This document shows positions 43,419-52,839 of a stretch of 64,000 bases of DNA, in pieces. Made by a program: the position numbers and the translations under genes. Source of the DNA: Lachnospiraceae bacterium (GTDB taxonomy: Bacteria; Bacillota; Clostridia; Lachnospirales; Lachnospiraceae); the NCBI GenBank assembly GCA_902363555.1, contig CABJAM010000003.1, positions 496,001 through 560,000 of the forward strand, read 5' to 3'. The number at the start of each line of letters is the position of its first letter. Position 1 is the stretch's first letter. The notes beneath the pieces are model-generated. The model was not told where the DNA came from. It worked only from the letters and a program-made list of their open reading frames with translations, and did no database searches.

Positions 43419-43510
43419 AATACGGGCAGAGCCCTGTGCCATCGAGACAGCAGTACCGGCAGGATTGAACCGGTATGTGCGGTTTCGGCGGCGGCAGGCC
43501 TGCCCGTATT
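43419..43510. other. Structured intergenic element (multi-branched inverted repeats)
   Basis: An outer 11-bp stem AATACGGGCAG/CTGCCCGTATT (43419-43429 with 43500-43510) encloses hairpins CTGT/ACAG (43434-43450), TACCGG/CCGGTA (43454-43475) and a GC-rich third arm (about 43477-43499). I cannot match it to a known riboswitch or RNA class. It starts 15 nt after the M16 gene. The remaining part to 43705 shows no gene; TATACT at about 43631 may be the -10 of the permease gene. Confidence 0.45.
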
Positions 43511-43705
43511 GTTGCTATTTACGGTTCCCCGGCGGCCGCGGTCCGGCCTCAGCCCCCGTGAACAGTGCCACATATTTGAGCAATTATTTTTTCTTCGGGA
43601 ATTTAAGGATTTTTTCATAAAGTCTCCGTTATACTGATGTTACATTAAGAATGTGTCTGAGAAACGTTTTTTAGAGACGTTCTGGGAAAGGGAAGGAAAG
43701 GCTAC

Positions 43706-46084
43706 ATGAATCTACGTATTTTAAAAAATGATCTGAAACGGAGAAAAAGTGTCAATATCATCCTGTTCATATTCATTACCATTGCCACCGTGTTTTTAGC
43801 CAGCAGCACCAACAATATACTGGTCGTCACCTCCGCAGTGGATTACTACATGAATTATGCCAATATACCGGATATCAACATTATCGTCAATGGCAGCAAA
43901 GAGCAGGACCAAATCGAAAAATGGCTGGAAAGTGAAGCACCGGGAGTCACGGCCTACGATCACAATTCTATGATCATAATGATGGAGAAGGATGTCCAAA
44001 TCGAAAAGGCTGGAAAAACATCCGAATTTACCACGAACGGAGCCTCCCTGTACATGGGAACTACGGACGCGGACTACTGTAAGGTATTCGATACCAAAGG
44101 CAGGCCTCTGGAGCTGATGGCCGGGGAAATGGCTATGACACAGGAGCTTATGGATAAAAATGGTATCGTACCCGGGGATATTCTCACCGTGCAGGCCGGG
44201 GATATCATACGAAGCTTAACGGTTAAGGAGGCCTTAAAGGATGCGGCCTACGGCAGCGATATGGTAGGTATGAGCCGTATCATCGTAAGCCTGGAGGACT
44301 ATTCGGCCTATACTGCAAGTGCACAGGAGCTGCTCGACCTGTACTATGTCAATACGGATGATGCCAATGCATTCAGCGACAGCCTGAACATCCAGGGATT
44401 TATAACCGTTATGAATTCCATCAACCGGAGCACCTATTCGCTTGTCTATTCCTTTGATATGATCATTGCCGCGCTGCTCATCCTTATTGGAATCTGTCTG
44501 ATCCTCATCGCTCTGCTGGTGCTGCGGTTCACGCTTGTGTTCACTATGGAGGAGGATTACCGGGAAATCGGCATAATGAAGGCCGTAGGATTGAAAAATA
44601 TGGCTATAAAAAAGCTGTACTTGATCAAGTATCTGGTGCTCGTCACTGTTGGGGCGCTTCTGGGCCTGGCCGCCAGCATCCCGGTCAGCCGCGCCATGGT
44701 GGCCGGCGTCAGCAAAAATATGATCATGGAGGACAGCAGCGCCAATTTCTTTATCAATATTATTTGCACAGTGCTCATTATCGTACTGGTCATGCTGTTT
44801 TGTTATGGATGTACGCGGAAGCTGAATAAAATTTCCGCGATTATGGCTATCCGGGGCGGTCAGAGCGGCGAACGCTTTACTAAAAGAGCGGGGCTCAGAC
44901 TTTACCGGCGAAAGTGGATGCGTGTGCCTGTATTTTTAGGGTTAAATGATATACTTTGCCATGCCCGGCGCTATTTCGTGCTTATGATCACGTTCTGTCT
45001 CAGCTTTATATTGATCACAATTCCTCTAAATACGATCAATACGATGCAGAGCCGGGAAATGGTGGATAAATTCAGTCTGGACCCGGACAGCTCCGTTTAT
45101 TTGAGAAAAATTGAAGCTCCGGGAGATGGCGTGTATAAAAATTCCGGGGAGCTGCTTTTGGCAGCGGACCGGATAGAAAAGGAGATGGGCGCCAAAGGCT
45201 ATGATGCATCCATCACGGTGATCCCCGTCTATTTTATCTCCTATAAGATGACCGGAGCTGATAACAGCCGGAATATTATGACGACTCAGATCCTTGGGGA
45301 AAACAATGATTATCAGACCTATGAGGAAGGCCAGGCGCCGGTGCTGGCCAATGAGATTGCTTTTTCTGTACCGGTGATGGAGGCATCCGGCTGGAGGATC
45401 GGCGATACAGTGTCCGCTCTGATTTGCGGGGAGTCAAAAAAGCTGATCATAACCGGAACCTATTCGGATTATATGCAGTTAGGTAACAGCGCCCGGCTGA
45501 ATCCGGTACTGGATTGCAGCACAGAAAATATGTTTGATTATTGGAATATTCTTGTGGATATGGATACGGATAAGAGCCAGGAGGAACTGGCTGAGGAACT
45601 GACACACGTATTTCCCGAATATCAGTGGGATACAGCCCAGGAGATCATTGACCGGAATGTGGGCGGCGTCCAGCAGTCCTTAAAGGATATGCTCATTCCT
45701 ATGACAGGAATGCTCTGCGCAGTGATCATGCTCATTACCCTTCTTATGGAACGGCTGTTTATCGTCCGGGAAAAGGGAGAGATCGCCATGATGAAAAGTG
45801 TGGGCTATAAAAACAGATCGATCCGTCTTTGGCAGGTATTGCGGATGGTGTGGGTCGTTCTTATATCCATGGTGGCGGCGATCCCATTGTCGCTTTTGTG
45901 CAACCGATGGGTACTCAAGCCCATATTTGCCATTATGGGAGCAGATGTGACAATCCAGATCGTGCCGTGGCAGGTGTACGGCGTCTATCCGGGCGTACTT
46001 CTTTTGGGAATCATCATTGCCACAATGGCAGCTACTGGAAAAGTGAAAAAAATCAATATCCGGGAAATGAATAACCTGGAGTAG
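43706..46084 (+). CDS. FtsX-like ABC transporter permease
   Basis: Permease of 792 aa with the FtsX/MacB plan, duplicated. An N-terminal helix, an outer domain of about 200 residues, three helices with the conserved EIGIMKAVGLKNMAIKKLYLIKY, then another helix, a second outer domain and a final three-helix unit with EIAMMKSVGYKNRSIRLWQVLRM. It matches permeases of Bce-like peptide-antibiotic detoxification modules. The SD GGAAAGG precedes ATG 43706. Forms an operon with ATPase, response regulator and kinase genes. Confidence 0.92.
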   Translation: MNLRILKNDLKRRKSVNIILFIFITIATVFLASSTNNILVVTSAVDYYMNYANIPDINIIVNGSKEQDQIEKWLESEAPGVTAYDHNSMIIMMEKDVQIEKAGKTSEFTTNGASLYMGTTDADYCKVFDTKGRPLELMAGEMAMTQELMDKNGIVPGDILTVQAGDIIRSLTVKEALKDAAYGSDMVGMSRIIVSLEDYSAYTASAQELLDLYYVNTDDANAFSDSLNIQGFITVMNSINRSTYSLVYSFDMIIAALLILIGICLILIALLVLRFTLVFTMEEDYREIGIMKAVGLKNMAIKKLYLIKYLVLVTVGALLGLAASIPVSRAMVAGVSKNMIMEDSSANFFINIICTVLIIVLVMLFCYGCTRKLNKISAIMAIRGGQSGERFTKRAGLRLYRRKWMRVPVFLGLNDILCHARRYFVLMITFCLSFILITIPLNTINTMQSREMVDKFSLDPDSSVYLRKIEAPGDGVYKNSGELLLAADRIEKEMGAKGYDASITVIPVYFISYKMTGADNSRNIMTTQILGENNDYQTYEEGQAPVLANEIAFSVPVMEASGWRIGDTVSALICGESKKLIITGTYSDYMQLGNSARLNPVLDCSTENMFDYWNILVDMDTDKSQEELAEELTHVFPEYQWDTAQEIIDRNVGGVQQSLKDMLIPMTGMLCAVIMLITLLMERLFIVREKGEIAMMKSVGYKNRSIRLWQVLRMVWVVLISMVAAIPLSLLCNRWVLKPIFAIMGADVTIQIVPWQVYGVYPGVLLLGIIIATMAATGKVKKINIREMNNLE

Positions 46085-46095
46085 GAGGTAAAGTT

Positions 46096-46866
46096 ATGGG
46101 AACATTAAAGGTTACGAACCTGTGCAAAACATATATTATTAATAAAAGACAGAATAATGTTCTGAGAAATATAAATCTGACCATAAAGGACGGAGAAATG
46201 GTAGGGGTCATGGGCCCCTCCGGTTCCGGAAAAACGACGCTGCTTTATACGGTCAGTGGTATGGATTCGGCCACGGCCGGAAAAATCGACTTTTTTGGCC
46301 GGGAGCTGACCGGGCTTTCCGCCAATGAGATGAGTCAGCTCCGGCTTGAAAAGATGGGTTTTGTATTTCAGCAAATGTATATGCTGAAAAATCTCTCGGT
46401 TTATGATAATATAATCTTACCGGCCTATCAGTCGCCGGCGGGGGCGCATCGGAGCGGCCGGGAAAAGATTAATGAGCGGGCAAAAATGCTCATGCACAAA
46501 CTGGGCATCAGTACTATTGCCGAAAACGACATTACCGAGGTGTCCGGCGGCCAGCTCCAGAGGGCCTGCATCTGCCGGAGCATGATCAACAGTCCGGAAA
46601 TCATTTTCGCGGATGAGCCCACCGGCGCGTTAAATAAACAAAATTCCATCGAGGTGATGGAGGAGTTAAACCGGATCAATGCGGAGGGAACCAGCATACT
46701 TTTAGTGACCCATGATATGAAGGTGGCTTCCAAATGCGAACGGGTATTGTACATTGAGGACGGCGATATCCGCGAGGAAATCACCCTTGGAAAATGGAAA
46801 GCCACAGGAGATATAAGGGCCAGAGAGCGGATGCTCAATGACTGGCTGATCAAGCTGGGATGGTAA
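46096..46866 (+). CDS. ABC transporter ATP-binding protein (LolD/MacB type)
   Basis: ATPase of 256 aa: Walker A GPSGSGKTT, Q-loop FVFQQMYML, signature VSGGQLQRACICRSM, Walker B IIFADEPTGALN and H-loop LVTHDM. The 'SGGQLQR' and 'DEPTGALN' forms are typical of this subgroup, which powers FtsX-like permeases. It begins 11 nt after the permease stop. With the regulator and kinase it makes a four-gene defence-type cassette against cell-wall-active peptides. Confidence 0.94.
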   Translation: MGTLKVTNLCKTYIINKRQNNVLRNINLTIKDGEMVGVMGPSGSGKTTLLYTVSGMDSATAGKIDFFGRELTGLSANEMSQLRLEKMGFVFQQMYMLKNLSVYDNIILPAYQSPAGAHRSGREKINERAKMLMHKLGISTIAENDITEVSGGQLQRACICRSMINSPEIIFADEPTGALNKQNSIEVMEELNRINAEGTSILLVTHDMKVASKCERVLYIEDGDIREEITLGKWKATGDIRARERMLNDWLIKLGW

Positions 46867-46872
46867 ATATTT

Positions 46873-47553
46873 ATGACAGATATATTGCTTGTTGAAGATA
46901 ATGCGGAGATTTCCGGGCTGCTGAAAGCCTTTCTTGAAAGAGACGGCTTTTCGGTCTGCCCGGCCGTCTCCGGGGAGGCGGCTCTGGAATTTTTGCAGGA
47001 CCACACTGTTAAAATACTGATTTTGGATATTATGCTGCCGGGAATGGATGGGTTTGCCGTATGCAGAGCCATCCGGCAGCGGCAGAACATGCCGGTGCTC
47101 ATTATGAGCGCCCGCTCCGGCCGGGAAGATAAGCTCATCGGCTATGAGCTGGGGGCGGACGACTATATGGAAAAGCCGGTGGACCCGGAAATACTGGCGG
47201 CCAAGGTGCGCGCTCTTATTGCCAGAGCCTACGGCATTACCCAGGAGCAAAGCATCATTACCTCAGGAGCTCTGTCCATCGATACGGATTCCCGCAAAGT
47301 CTATCTTAGCGGGAATCCGATGGAGCTGAATGTGAAGGAATATGACCTGCTGCTATTATTTGCGAAAAATCCGGGCAAGACGCTGACGAAGGCCTTTCTT
47401 TTCGGACAGATCTGGGGGATGGACAGCTTCAGCGAGGAACAGACGCTGACCGTGCATGTTAAAATGCTTCGGTCCAAAATCGAAGAAAACCCCAAAACGC
47501 CGCGGCGGATCGTGACGGTGTGGGGCGTGGGTTATCGGTATGAAGAAATATAA
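46873..47553 (+). CDS. OmpR-family response regulator
   Basis: Regulator of 226 aa: acidic pair in LLVEDNAE, phospho-Asp in LILDIMLPGMDG, SAR in place of the Thr region, Lys in YMEKPVD, and winged-helix domain from MELNVKEYDLLLLFAKN to VTVWGVGYRYEEI. It overlaps the kinase gene by 14 nt. Expected to control the permease/ATPase genes just upstream. Confidence 0.94.
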   Translation: MTDILLVEDNAEISGLLKAFLERDGFSVCPAVSGEAALEFLQDHTVKILILDIMLPGMDGFAVCRAIRQRQNMPVLIMSARSGREDKLIGYELGADDYMEKPVDPEILAAKVRALIARAYGITQEQSIITSGALSIDTDSRKVYLSGNPMELNVKEYDLLLLFAKNPGKTLTKAFLFGQIWGMDSFSEEQTLTVHVKMLRSKIEENPKTPRRIVTVWGVGYRYEEI

Positions 47554-48808
47554 TCTGTGGATCATTGGCGCAGTGAGCCTTTACATCATTTTGGCGGTGC
47601 TTTTTGGCATCGTGATCTATGGTACGGCGGCTGAGCGCAGCAGGTCCTATAATGTGGAAATCAATCGGATATACAACCGCATTGTCGCAGGAGATACAAT
47701 AAAAATAGACCTTCAGGAGAGCGATTACGTAGAACAGGTTTTGTGGCTGCCGGTAAAGGCGCTGGATCAGGAAAGCTCCGCCGGATTTTTTGAGGACAAT
47801 AACCGGCTTGGCGTGGTTATCCGGCCGGTCTATTCCCAGGGGGAATGTACCGGCTTTTTGAGGTTTGAATACCGGATACCGGCTTTTGATGCGGATCATA
47901 TATTCTGGTGGGTCGAAATCGGCCTGCTTATTTTTGCGTTGTTTGTTATCGGGCTGCTTATTTTTGTTAAGCTGCGGCTGATCCGGCCATTTATGCGGCT
48001 GCGCCATCTGCCGGAGGAGCTGGCCGGCGGACATTTCAAGGGGATCGTCCGTGAGGAGAAAAACCGGTATTTCAGCAGCTTTTTACAGAGTATGGGCCGG
48101 ATGAAGGACACTCTTGATATCTCAAGAAAGCGGCAGTTGGAGCTGGAAAGAGAGAAAAAGAAGCTGCTCCTTTCCCTTTCCCATGATATAAAAACGCCAT
48201 TGAACACGATCCGTCTTTACAGCAGAGCTCTTGAGGAAAACCTCTATTCCGATGGAACAGAGCGGCTGCACGCCATGCATCAGATCGGCGTGAAGGCTGA
48301 GGAGATTGAAGCCTATGTTGAGGAAATAATGAAAAATTCCAGAGAAGGAATCCTGGATATCCATGTGGAAGACGGCGAATTTTATCTCAAGGATTTCATG
48401 GACAGGGTGCTTGATACTTACAGTGACCAGTGTGCGATCCGTATGGTGGAGCTTCGGGTGGACCGGTTTGAAAACCGTCTGCTTAAAGGAGATATTGACC
48501 GGGCGCTGGAGGTGTTTGAAAATATTTTTGAGAACGCCTTTAAATACGGCGACGGGCGACAGATCGAGATTCATTTTTATGAGGAGGATTACTGCCAGTT
48601 GATCCGGGTTTTTAATACGGGCAAAACCGTGTCGGATACGGACTTTAATCATATATTTGAAAGCTTTTTCCGTGCGGCCAACAGCCAGGGGCTGCCGGGC
48701 AATGGCCTTGGGCTTTATATTTGCAGGGAGATCATGCGGAAAATGGGGGGAGAGATTTTTGCGGAGCGGGAGACGGACGGGATGAGCTTCGTGGTGGTGT
48801 TTCGGTAA
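47540..48808 (+). CDS. Sensor histidine kinase of the ABC cassette
   Basis: Kinase of 422 aa with TM1 (WIIGAVSLYIILAVLFGIVI), an extracellular segment of about 95 residues, TM2 (VEIGLLIFALFVIGLLIFV), H-box LSLSHDIKTPLNTIRLY with the phospho-His, N-box FENIFENAFKYGDG, and a degenerate G1 box (VFNTGKTV replaces DxGxG) followed by GNGLGLYICREIM. The unusual G1 box is common in this sub-branch. Start overlaps the regulator stop. Confidence 0.91.
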   Translation: MKKYNLWIIGAVSLYIILAVLFGIVIYGTAAERSRSYNVEINRIYNRIVAGDTIKIDLQESDYVEQVLWLPVKALDQESSAGFFEDNNRLGVVIRPVYSQGECTGFLRFEYRIPAFDADHIFWWVEIGLLIFALFVIGLLIFVKLRLIRPFMRLRHLPEELAGGHFKGIVREEKNRYFSSFLQSMGRMKDTLDISRKRQLELEREKKKLLLSLSHDIKTPLNTIRLYSRALEENLYSDGTERLHAMHQIGVKAEEIEAYVEEIMKNSREGILDIHVEDGEFYLKDFMDRVLDTYSDQCAIRMVELRVDRFENRLLKGDIDRALEVFENIFENAFKYGDGRQIEIHFYEEDYCQLIRVFNTGKTVSDTDFNHIFESFFRAANSQGLPGNGLGLYICREIMRKMGGEIFAERETDGMSFVVVFR

Positions 48809-48825
48809 AAAAGTTAAGGAATTTG

Positions 48826-48854
48826 TTGGAACTTTTCCGGAGATAGGATATAAT
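48826..48854 (+). promoter_or_regulatory. Promoter of the HAAS-domain/rlmH operon
   Basis: TTGGAA (48826-48831), 17-bp spacer, TATAAT (48849-48854). Confidence 0.7.
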
Positions 48855-48985
48855 AGAAGTTATCCTGATGGGCAGGACAGTCATCTATTTCCCTGAAGGA
48901 AATTGGTGATAATTTATAATAAGAAGTGTTCATCAGGAAGGCGTATCAAATAGATATTTCTATTACAAAGAGAAAGAGTGAAGCT

Positions 48986-49438
48986 ATGAATAAACACGAA
49001 TTTATCAAAGAACTTAGAGCGTATCTTACGGAGAATCTCCCGGCGGCTTCGGTGGAGGATTCCATACGTTATTATGAGGATTATATTGCGCAGCAGGTGC
49101 GTAACGGGCAGTCAGAGGATCAGGTGATCGCTGCGCTCGGAGACCCGCGGATCATCGGGAAAAATGTGGTGGATGCCCTGGCCAGACAGAAAGCATCCGG
49201 ACGTCCGGGCGAGTATGCTTCCTCCGGCGCGTCGGCATCCGAAGGCGGGAGCGGCCGTGCTTCCGGAAAGTCCACACTGACCGGCAAATTGAAGGTTTAC
49301 GGGATCATTGCCCTTGTGGTACTGGTCATTCTAGTAGTGCTCATCGCAGTGACCAAGGTGCTTGCCTTTTTCTTCCCGCTGATTGCTGTGATCGCGATCA
49401 TAACACTGATATTCAGACGCAGCGGTGGGGGCCGATGA
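48986..49438 (+). CDS. DUF1700/HAAS-domain membrane protein
   Basis: Protein of 150 aa. The N-terminal HAAS-type helical domain (MNKHEFIKELRAYL, SIRYYEDYIAQQVRNG, VIAALGDPRIIGKNV) is followed by a Ser/Gly linker and two close membrane helices. Such proteins often sit next to PadR regulators or anti-sigma-like systems; no PadR gene is present here. ATG 48986 is chosen over an upstream frame. Its stop overlaps rlmH by 4 nt. Confidence 0.82.
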   Translation: MNKHEFIKELRAYLTENLPAASVEDSIRYYEDYIAQQVRNGQSEDQVIAALGDPRIIGKNVVDALARQKASGRPGEYASSGASASEGGSGRASGKSTLTGKLKVYGIIALVVLVILVVLIAVTKVLAFFFPLIAVIAIITLIFRRSGGGR

Positions 49439-49914
49439 GGGTATCGATTTTAACGGTTGGGAAGGTAAAGGAGAAGTTCTACACCCAGGCTATTGACGAA
49501 TTTTACAAGCGCCTTGGGCGGTACTGCAAGCTGGAGATCATCGAGGTGGCTGATGAAAAGACGCCGGACGGCGCCGGTGCTGCCACAGAAGCGATGATTT
49601 TGGAAAAAGAGGGCGCCCGTCTGGATAAGTATATCCGGGAGGACGCCTATGTGATCGCCCTGGCCATTGAGGGCAGGATGCTTTCGTCGGAGGAGCTGGC
49701 CAAAAAGGTTGAGGCTCTTGGCGTTTCCGGTGAGAGCCATATCCAGTTCATCATCGGCGGCTCTTTGGGGCTGGCGCCGGAAATATTAAAGCGGGCCGAC
49801 TTTTTGTTGAGCTTTTCTAAAATGACCTTCCCACACCAGCTCATGCGGGTGATATTGCTGGAGCAGATTTACCGGAGCTTCAAGATTATTAAGAAAGAGC
49901 CCTACCACAAATGA
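49435..49914 (+). CDS. rlmH: 23S rRNA (pseudouridine1915-N3)-methyltransferase RlmH
   Basis: SPOUT methyltransferase of 159 aa that methylates pseudouridine 1915 in helix 69 of 23S rRNA on assembled ribosomes, using S-adenosylmethionine. Full family signature: MRVSILTVGKVKE, FIIGGSLGL (trefoil knot), LSFSKMTFPHQLMRVILLEQ and the terminal PYHK. Length is normal. Usually monocistronic; here coupled to the HAAS protein. Confidence 0.97.
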   Translation: MRVSILTVGKVKEKFYTQAIDEFYKRLGRYCKLEIIEVADEKTPDGAGAATEAMILEKEGARLDKYIREDAYVIALAIEGRMLSSEELAKKVEALGVSGESHIQFIIGGSLGLAPEILKRADFLLSFSKMTFPHQLMRVILLEQIYRSFKIIKKEPYHK

Positions 49915-49982
49915 ATAAAGTTTTACCTCATGGAAGCGTAATATGGGGGTGCAGGCATAGGTAACGGAGGTTTGACAGATAC

Positions 49983-50804
49983 ATGCTGGTGACAATACAA
50001 CAGACAAAATCAAGTTTTGAAAATTTATTTGAAGTTTCAGCCAATGGTCAGGTGCTGTTTAACGCAAAAGCCCCATGGATGAAAGTTTCAGTGCCATTTA
50101 ATATAGACCTCGTGCGTAAACTTACCTTTACGGACCGGGCAGGAGAAACGCTTTACCATACAAGATACAGTATTATTGATAATACGCTGGAGGAAGCGAT
50201 TCCTTTTAAATATTTAATCACAAAAGAACAACGCTTCGGGCAATTTGAAATCATAGGAAAAGATGGCAGGGAGGGAACATTTTATACGATGCAGAATGGT
50301 ATGTTTGAAAGAAAATTCTGCATCGAGCATATGGGAAAAGTCTATTTCGGATACAGTATAGATAAAGGCAGGAATAATATCGTATCGATTTATGACAATG
50401 ATACTCAGATCGCACAGATTACCAAACCACTCACAGTGATTGAAAATCTTGATATATATTATCTTCATATAAAAGATACGTTTGAGTCAATGATTCCCCT
50501 GCTGGCGTTTTTTACGATTTATTACGATTTTAGAAAGTATAATCACAGCGGGGAATTTACAAAAAATTCTGTTGAAATATCAGTGAATTATTCTTATGAT
50601 AAAAATAACAGTAAGTATGATCCCGACTGGATCGCACAGGAATTTGGACAGGAAGCCGCTGATGAACTGGAGAATGCTCTTGAAAAGATAAGAGAGCGGG
50701 GGTCTGCACAAGCAAAAAAAATCGCAAAAATGGTTGGCATCTCTTTTTTGATCATTATATTGCTGGCTGTTGTGATATTGTTTATTGTCTTATATCATAT
50801 TTAA
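49983..50804 (+). CDS. Membrane-anchored protein with tubby/LURP-like beta domain, function unknown
   Basis: Protein of 273 aa. Residues 1-200 are beta-rich with repeated strand patterns (FEVSANGQVLFNAKAPW, QFEIIGKDGREGTFYTMQ, YSIDKGRNNIVSIYDNDTQIAQI), resembling the tubby-C-terminal/LURP-one fold; the C-terminal helix (MVGISFLIIILLAVVILFIVLY) anchors it, leaving the domain in the cytoplasm. The fold call is tentative. AT-rich relative to rlmH. Confidence 0.62.
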   Translation: MLVTIQQTKSSFENLFEVSANGQVLFNAKAPWMKVSVPFNIDLVRKLTFTDRAGETLYHTRYSIIDNTLEEAIPFKYLITKEQRFGQFEIIGKDGREGTFYTMQNGMFERKFCIEHMGKVYFGYSIDKGRNNIVSIYDNDTQIAQITKPLTVIENLDIYYLHIKDTFESMIPLLAFFTIYYDFRKYNHSGEFTKNSVEISVNYSYDKNNSKYDPDWIAQEFGQEAADELENALEKIRERGSAQAKKIAKMVGISFLIIILLAVVILFIVLYHI

Positions 50805-50932
50805 AAATAAAAATGTTTTTATAAACGGAACAAGTTTGTTTGTAATGAGAAATTCAAATATCCAACGCATCAGATTGTTTTTTGCACCGAAGGAGCTTTA
50901 AAATCGCTTTGCTTTGAAAGGAGTTACTCGAT

Positions 50933-51403
50933 ATGACAAATAAATATTTTCAAGATGAGGAAATCACCGAAAATGATTTGTATTTTTTGTGTTATATGAT
51001 CGAACGAGTAGCCAGAAAACTGCATCAAAGAAATAGCTATGTTGTTAATCATATCTCAAAAGAGGAATGGTTACGGTTAATCAGCCTTGCCAACGTATTG
51101 CATTGTGAGAATCCCTTAAAAGTTGAAGATGATTGGATCAAAGATTATCAGTTGGCCAGCGGAAGTTTTTCTATCGAAAACGTTGATCCGGATTTGGTCA
51201 ATGAAATACCAACTGCGATACAAATGGGAAAAGTATATACCCGGCTTATTCTCAGCACAATGAAACCCAATGAAGACTATGTGGATGGATTGATTCGTGT
51301 ATACAATGATGATATCTGCTTAACAATAGATAATTATAATTGCAGTGCCTATTATGAACCATCTTATGTAATAACAAGAGCGTATAATGAGGGTGGATTT
51401 TAA
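50933..51403 (+). CDS. Protein of unknown function (156 aa), toxin-locus-type
   Basis: Soluble helical protein beginning MTNKYFQDEEITENDLYFLC, with ERVARKLHQRNSYVVNHIS and KEEWLRLISLANVLHCEN. I recall similar proteins next to DUF3990/DUF3791 genes, a possible ADP-ribosyltransferase-like toxin locus, but none of those genes is here, so this may be an orphan component. SD AAAGGAG precedes ATG 50933. The gene and its flanks are AT-rich. Function not assigned. Confidence 0.65.
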   Translation: MTNKYFQDEEITENDLYFLCYMIERVARKLHQRNSYVVNHISKEEWLRLISLANVLHCENPLKVEDDWIKDYQLASGSFSIENVDPDLVNEIPTAIQMGKVYTRLILSTMKPNEDYVDGLIRVYNDDICLTIDNYNCSAYYEPSYVITRAYNEGGF

Positions 51404-51444
51404 TTGAACAACTTCAAAAACGATTTATACAAGGAGGAAATATT

Positions 51445-52104
51445 ATGTCATTAAAAATACGATTTGTAACAGACTATGTCTGCCCATATTGCCTTGCGGC
51501 AAAAGTACCGCTGCTTGAAGCTGCTAAGGGAAAAGATATTGAGATTGAATGGCTGCCCTACGAAGTGACTCAGGAGCCAGCGCCCCGGGTGGATACATAC
51601 CACGATGAAGGCCGCCGGGAGAAATGGGCGAAAACGCTTGCTCCGGCAGTGAAAGCGCTGGGGATCGATATGAAGCTTCCGCCGCGGGTTATTCCAAGGC
51701 CTTATACGCGGCTGGCCTTTGAGGGCAGTCATTATGCCAGAGAGCACGGCCTGTATGATGCCTACAATGACCGGATGTATACCGCTTATTTTACAGATGA
51801 AAAGGACATCGGCGATCTGGATGTGCTTTGTGAATTGGCCGGTGAGGTAGGCCTTGACGCTGCCGACTTCCGGGCGGCTTTGGAAGCCGGAACCTATACA
51901 AAAAAGCAAAAGGCCGCGGTGGACTATGCAAAAAATGAACTGGATGTCCATTCGGTTCCTACGATTTTTATCGGTGATACACGGGTCGAAGGCGGTGTTT
52001 ATACAAAGGAAGGCTTTGAAAAGCTTATTAATGATGGATTGCAAAGAAATGAAAAACAGGTGATTAAAGGCGCCAGTTGTGACATCAATGGATGCAGCCT
52101 GTAA
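51445..52104 (+). CDS. DsbA-family (FrnE-like) thioredoxin-fold oxidoreductase
   Basis: Protein of 219 aa with a thioredoxin fold and large helical insertion, of the FrnE/2-hydroxychromene-isomerase-like group. Active site CPYC in TDYVCPYCLAAKVPLL (residues 13-16) and cis-Pro loop HSVPTIFI. No signal peptide, so it acts in the cytoplasm, probably in thiol-disulfide or polyketide-type isomerase chemistry. A second Cys pair CDINGC lies at the C-terminus. SD AAGGAGG precedes ATG 51445. Confidence 0.88.
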   Translation: MSLKIRFVTDYVCPYCLAAKVPLLEAAKGKDIEIEWLPYEVTQEPAPRVDTYHDEGRREKWAKTLAPAVKALGIDMKLPPRVIPRPYTRLAFEGSHYAREHGLYDAYNDRMYTAYFTDEKDIGDLDVLCELAGEVGLDAADFRAALEAGTYTKKQKAAVDYAKNELDVHSVPTIFIGDTRVEGGVYTKEGFEKLINDGLQRNEKQVIKGASCDINGCSL

Positions 52105-52142
52105 TAATCACGAAAGGTAATCTTTATTTCCGCGAGCAACGA

Positions 52143-52170
52143 GCCAAAGTCAAGTTTGCTTGACATTGGC
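52143..52170. repeat. Extragenic hairpin element
   Basis: GCCAAAGTCAAG (52143-52154) and CTTGACATTGGC (52159-52170) form a 12-bp stem with a tetraloop, embedded in a GC-rich stretch (CGCGAGCAACGAGCC ... GCTGCCACGGGG) that looks like a dispersed intergenic repeat. Confidence 0.6.
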
Positions 52171-52196
52171 TGCTGCCACGGGGATTTGACTTATGG

Positions 52197-52241
52197 GTTC
52201 TTACTTGTATTTCCGACGGAATAGGAGTAAGAACTTTTTTT
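52197..52241 (+). terminator. Intrinsic terminator
   Basis: GTTCTTACT (52197-52205) and AGTAAGAAC (52226-52234) pair perfectly, inner TTTCCGACGGAA forms a second part of the stem, and T7 follows. Confidence 0.9.
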
Positions 52242-52260
52242 CATATTTTTCTTCATATTT

Positions 52261-52290
52261 TGTAACCTTTTTCTCCATAATGTTACTAAT
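52261..52290 (+). promoter_or_regulatory. Probable ECF-type autoregulatory promoter
   Basis: TGTAACCTTTTT at 52261-52272 matches the motif ahead of the other ECF sigma gene (14074-14084); GTTACTAAT at 52282-52290 would be the -10 region. Confidence 0.5.
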
Positions 52291-52320
52291 ATTATAAAGA
52301 AGCGCGAGAGGTGGGATGTA

Positions 52321-52839
52321 GTGGATGCATTTGAAAAAATATATGTTACTTATAAAGATGATATTTACCGTTTTGTCTGTAAAATGACCAATTATAATTA
52401 TAATTTGTCTGAGGAGCTTCTGGCTGAAACCTTTTATCAGGCATTTATATCATTCCAACGGTTTAAGGGCGCATGCGAGATAAAAACATGGCTTTGCCAG
52501 ATCGCTAAAAATACGTATTCGGGCTATGTACGCCGGGAAATACGCCGGGAACATTTATATGAACGCCTTCAGGGGAAGTATTTGTATGCCAATGGGCACC
52601 CGCCGGATGTGGGGCAGCAGACGGAGGACAGGGATGTACTCCGGTGTATACAGACGGTGCTGGCCGAATGTGATCCCAGGGCAAGGGATATTGTACAGTA
52701 CCGGATGTATGCCGGCCTGAAATTTCAGGAGATCGCAAAGATTCTGGATATTAAAGAAGCTACGGCGAAGGTCATCTTTTATCGGACAAAGGTATTTATT
52801 CAAAATCAATTAAAGGAGAGGTACGATTATGAAATGTAA
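52321..52839 (+). CDS. ECF sigma factor
   Basis: Sigma-70 family factor of 172 aa. Region 2 is FVCKMTNYNYNLSEELLAETFYQAF and IKTWLCQIAKNTYSGYVRR; region 4 is YRMYAGLKFQEIAKILDIKEATAKVIFYRTK. The start is GTG 52321 after GAGGTGGG. Its 3' end overlaps the anti-sigma gene by 11 nt, so both are coupled, and a likely autoregulatory promoter lies upstream. Confidence 0.92.
   Translation: MDAFEKIYVTYKDDIYRFVCKMTNYNYNLSEELLAETFYQAFISFQRFKGACEIKTWLCQIAKNTYSGYVRREIRREHLYERLQGKYLYANGHPPDVGQQTEDRDVLRCIQTVLAECDPRARDIVQYRMYAGLKFQEIAKILDIKEATAKVIFYRTKVFIQNQLKERYDYEM

Noticed and set aside
43460..43480. tRNA gene (GGTTCAATCC on the minus strand)
   Set aside because: The T-loop-like word is part of a TACCGG/CCGGTA hairpin; no acceptor, D or anticodon arms can be built around it.
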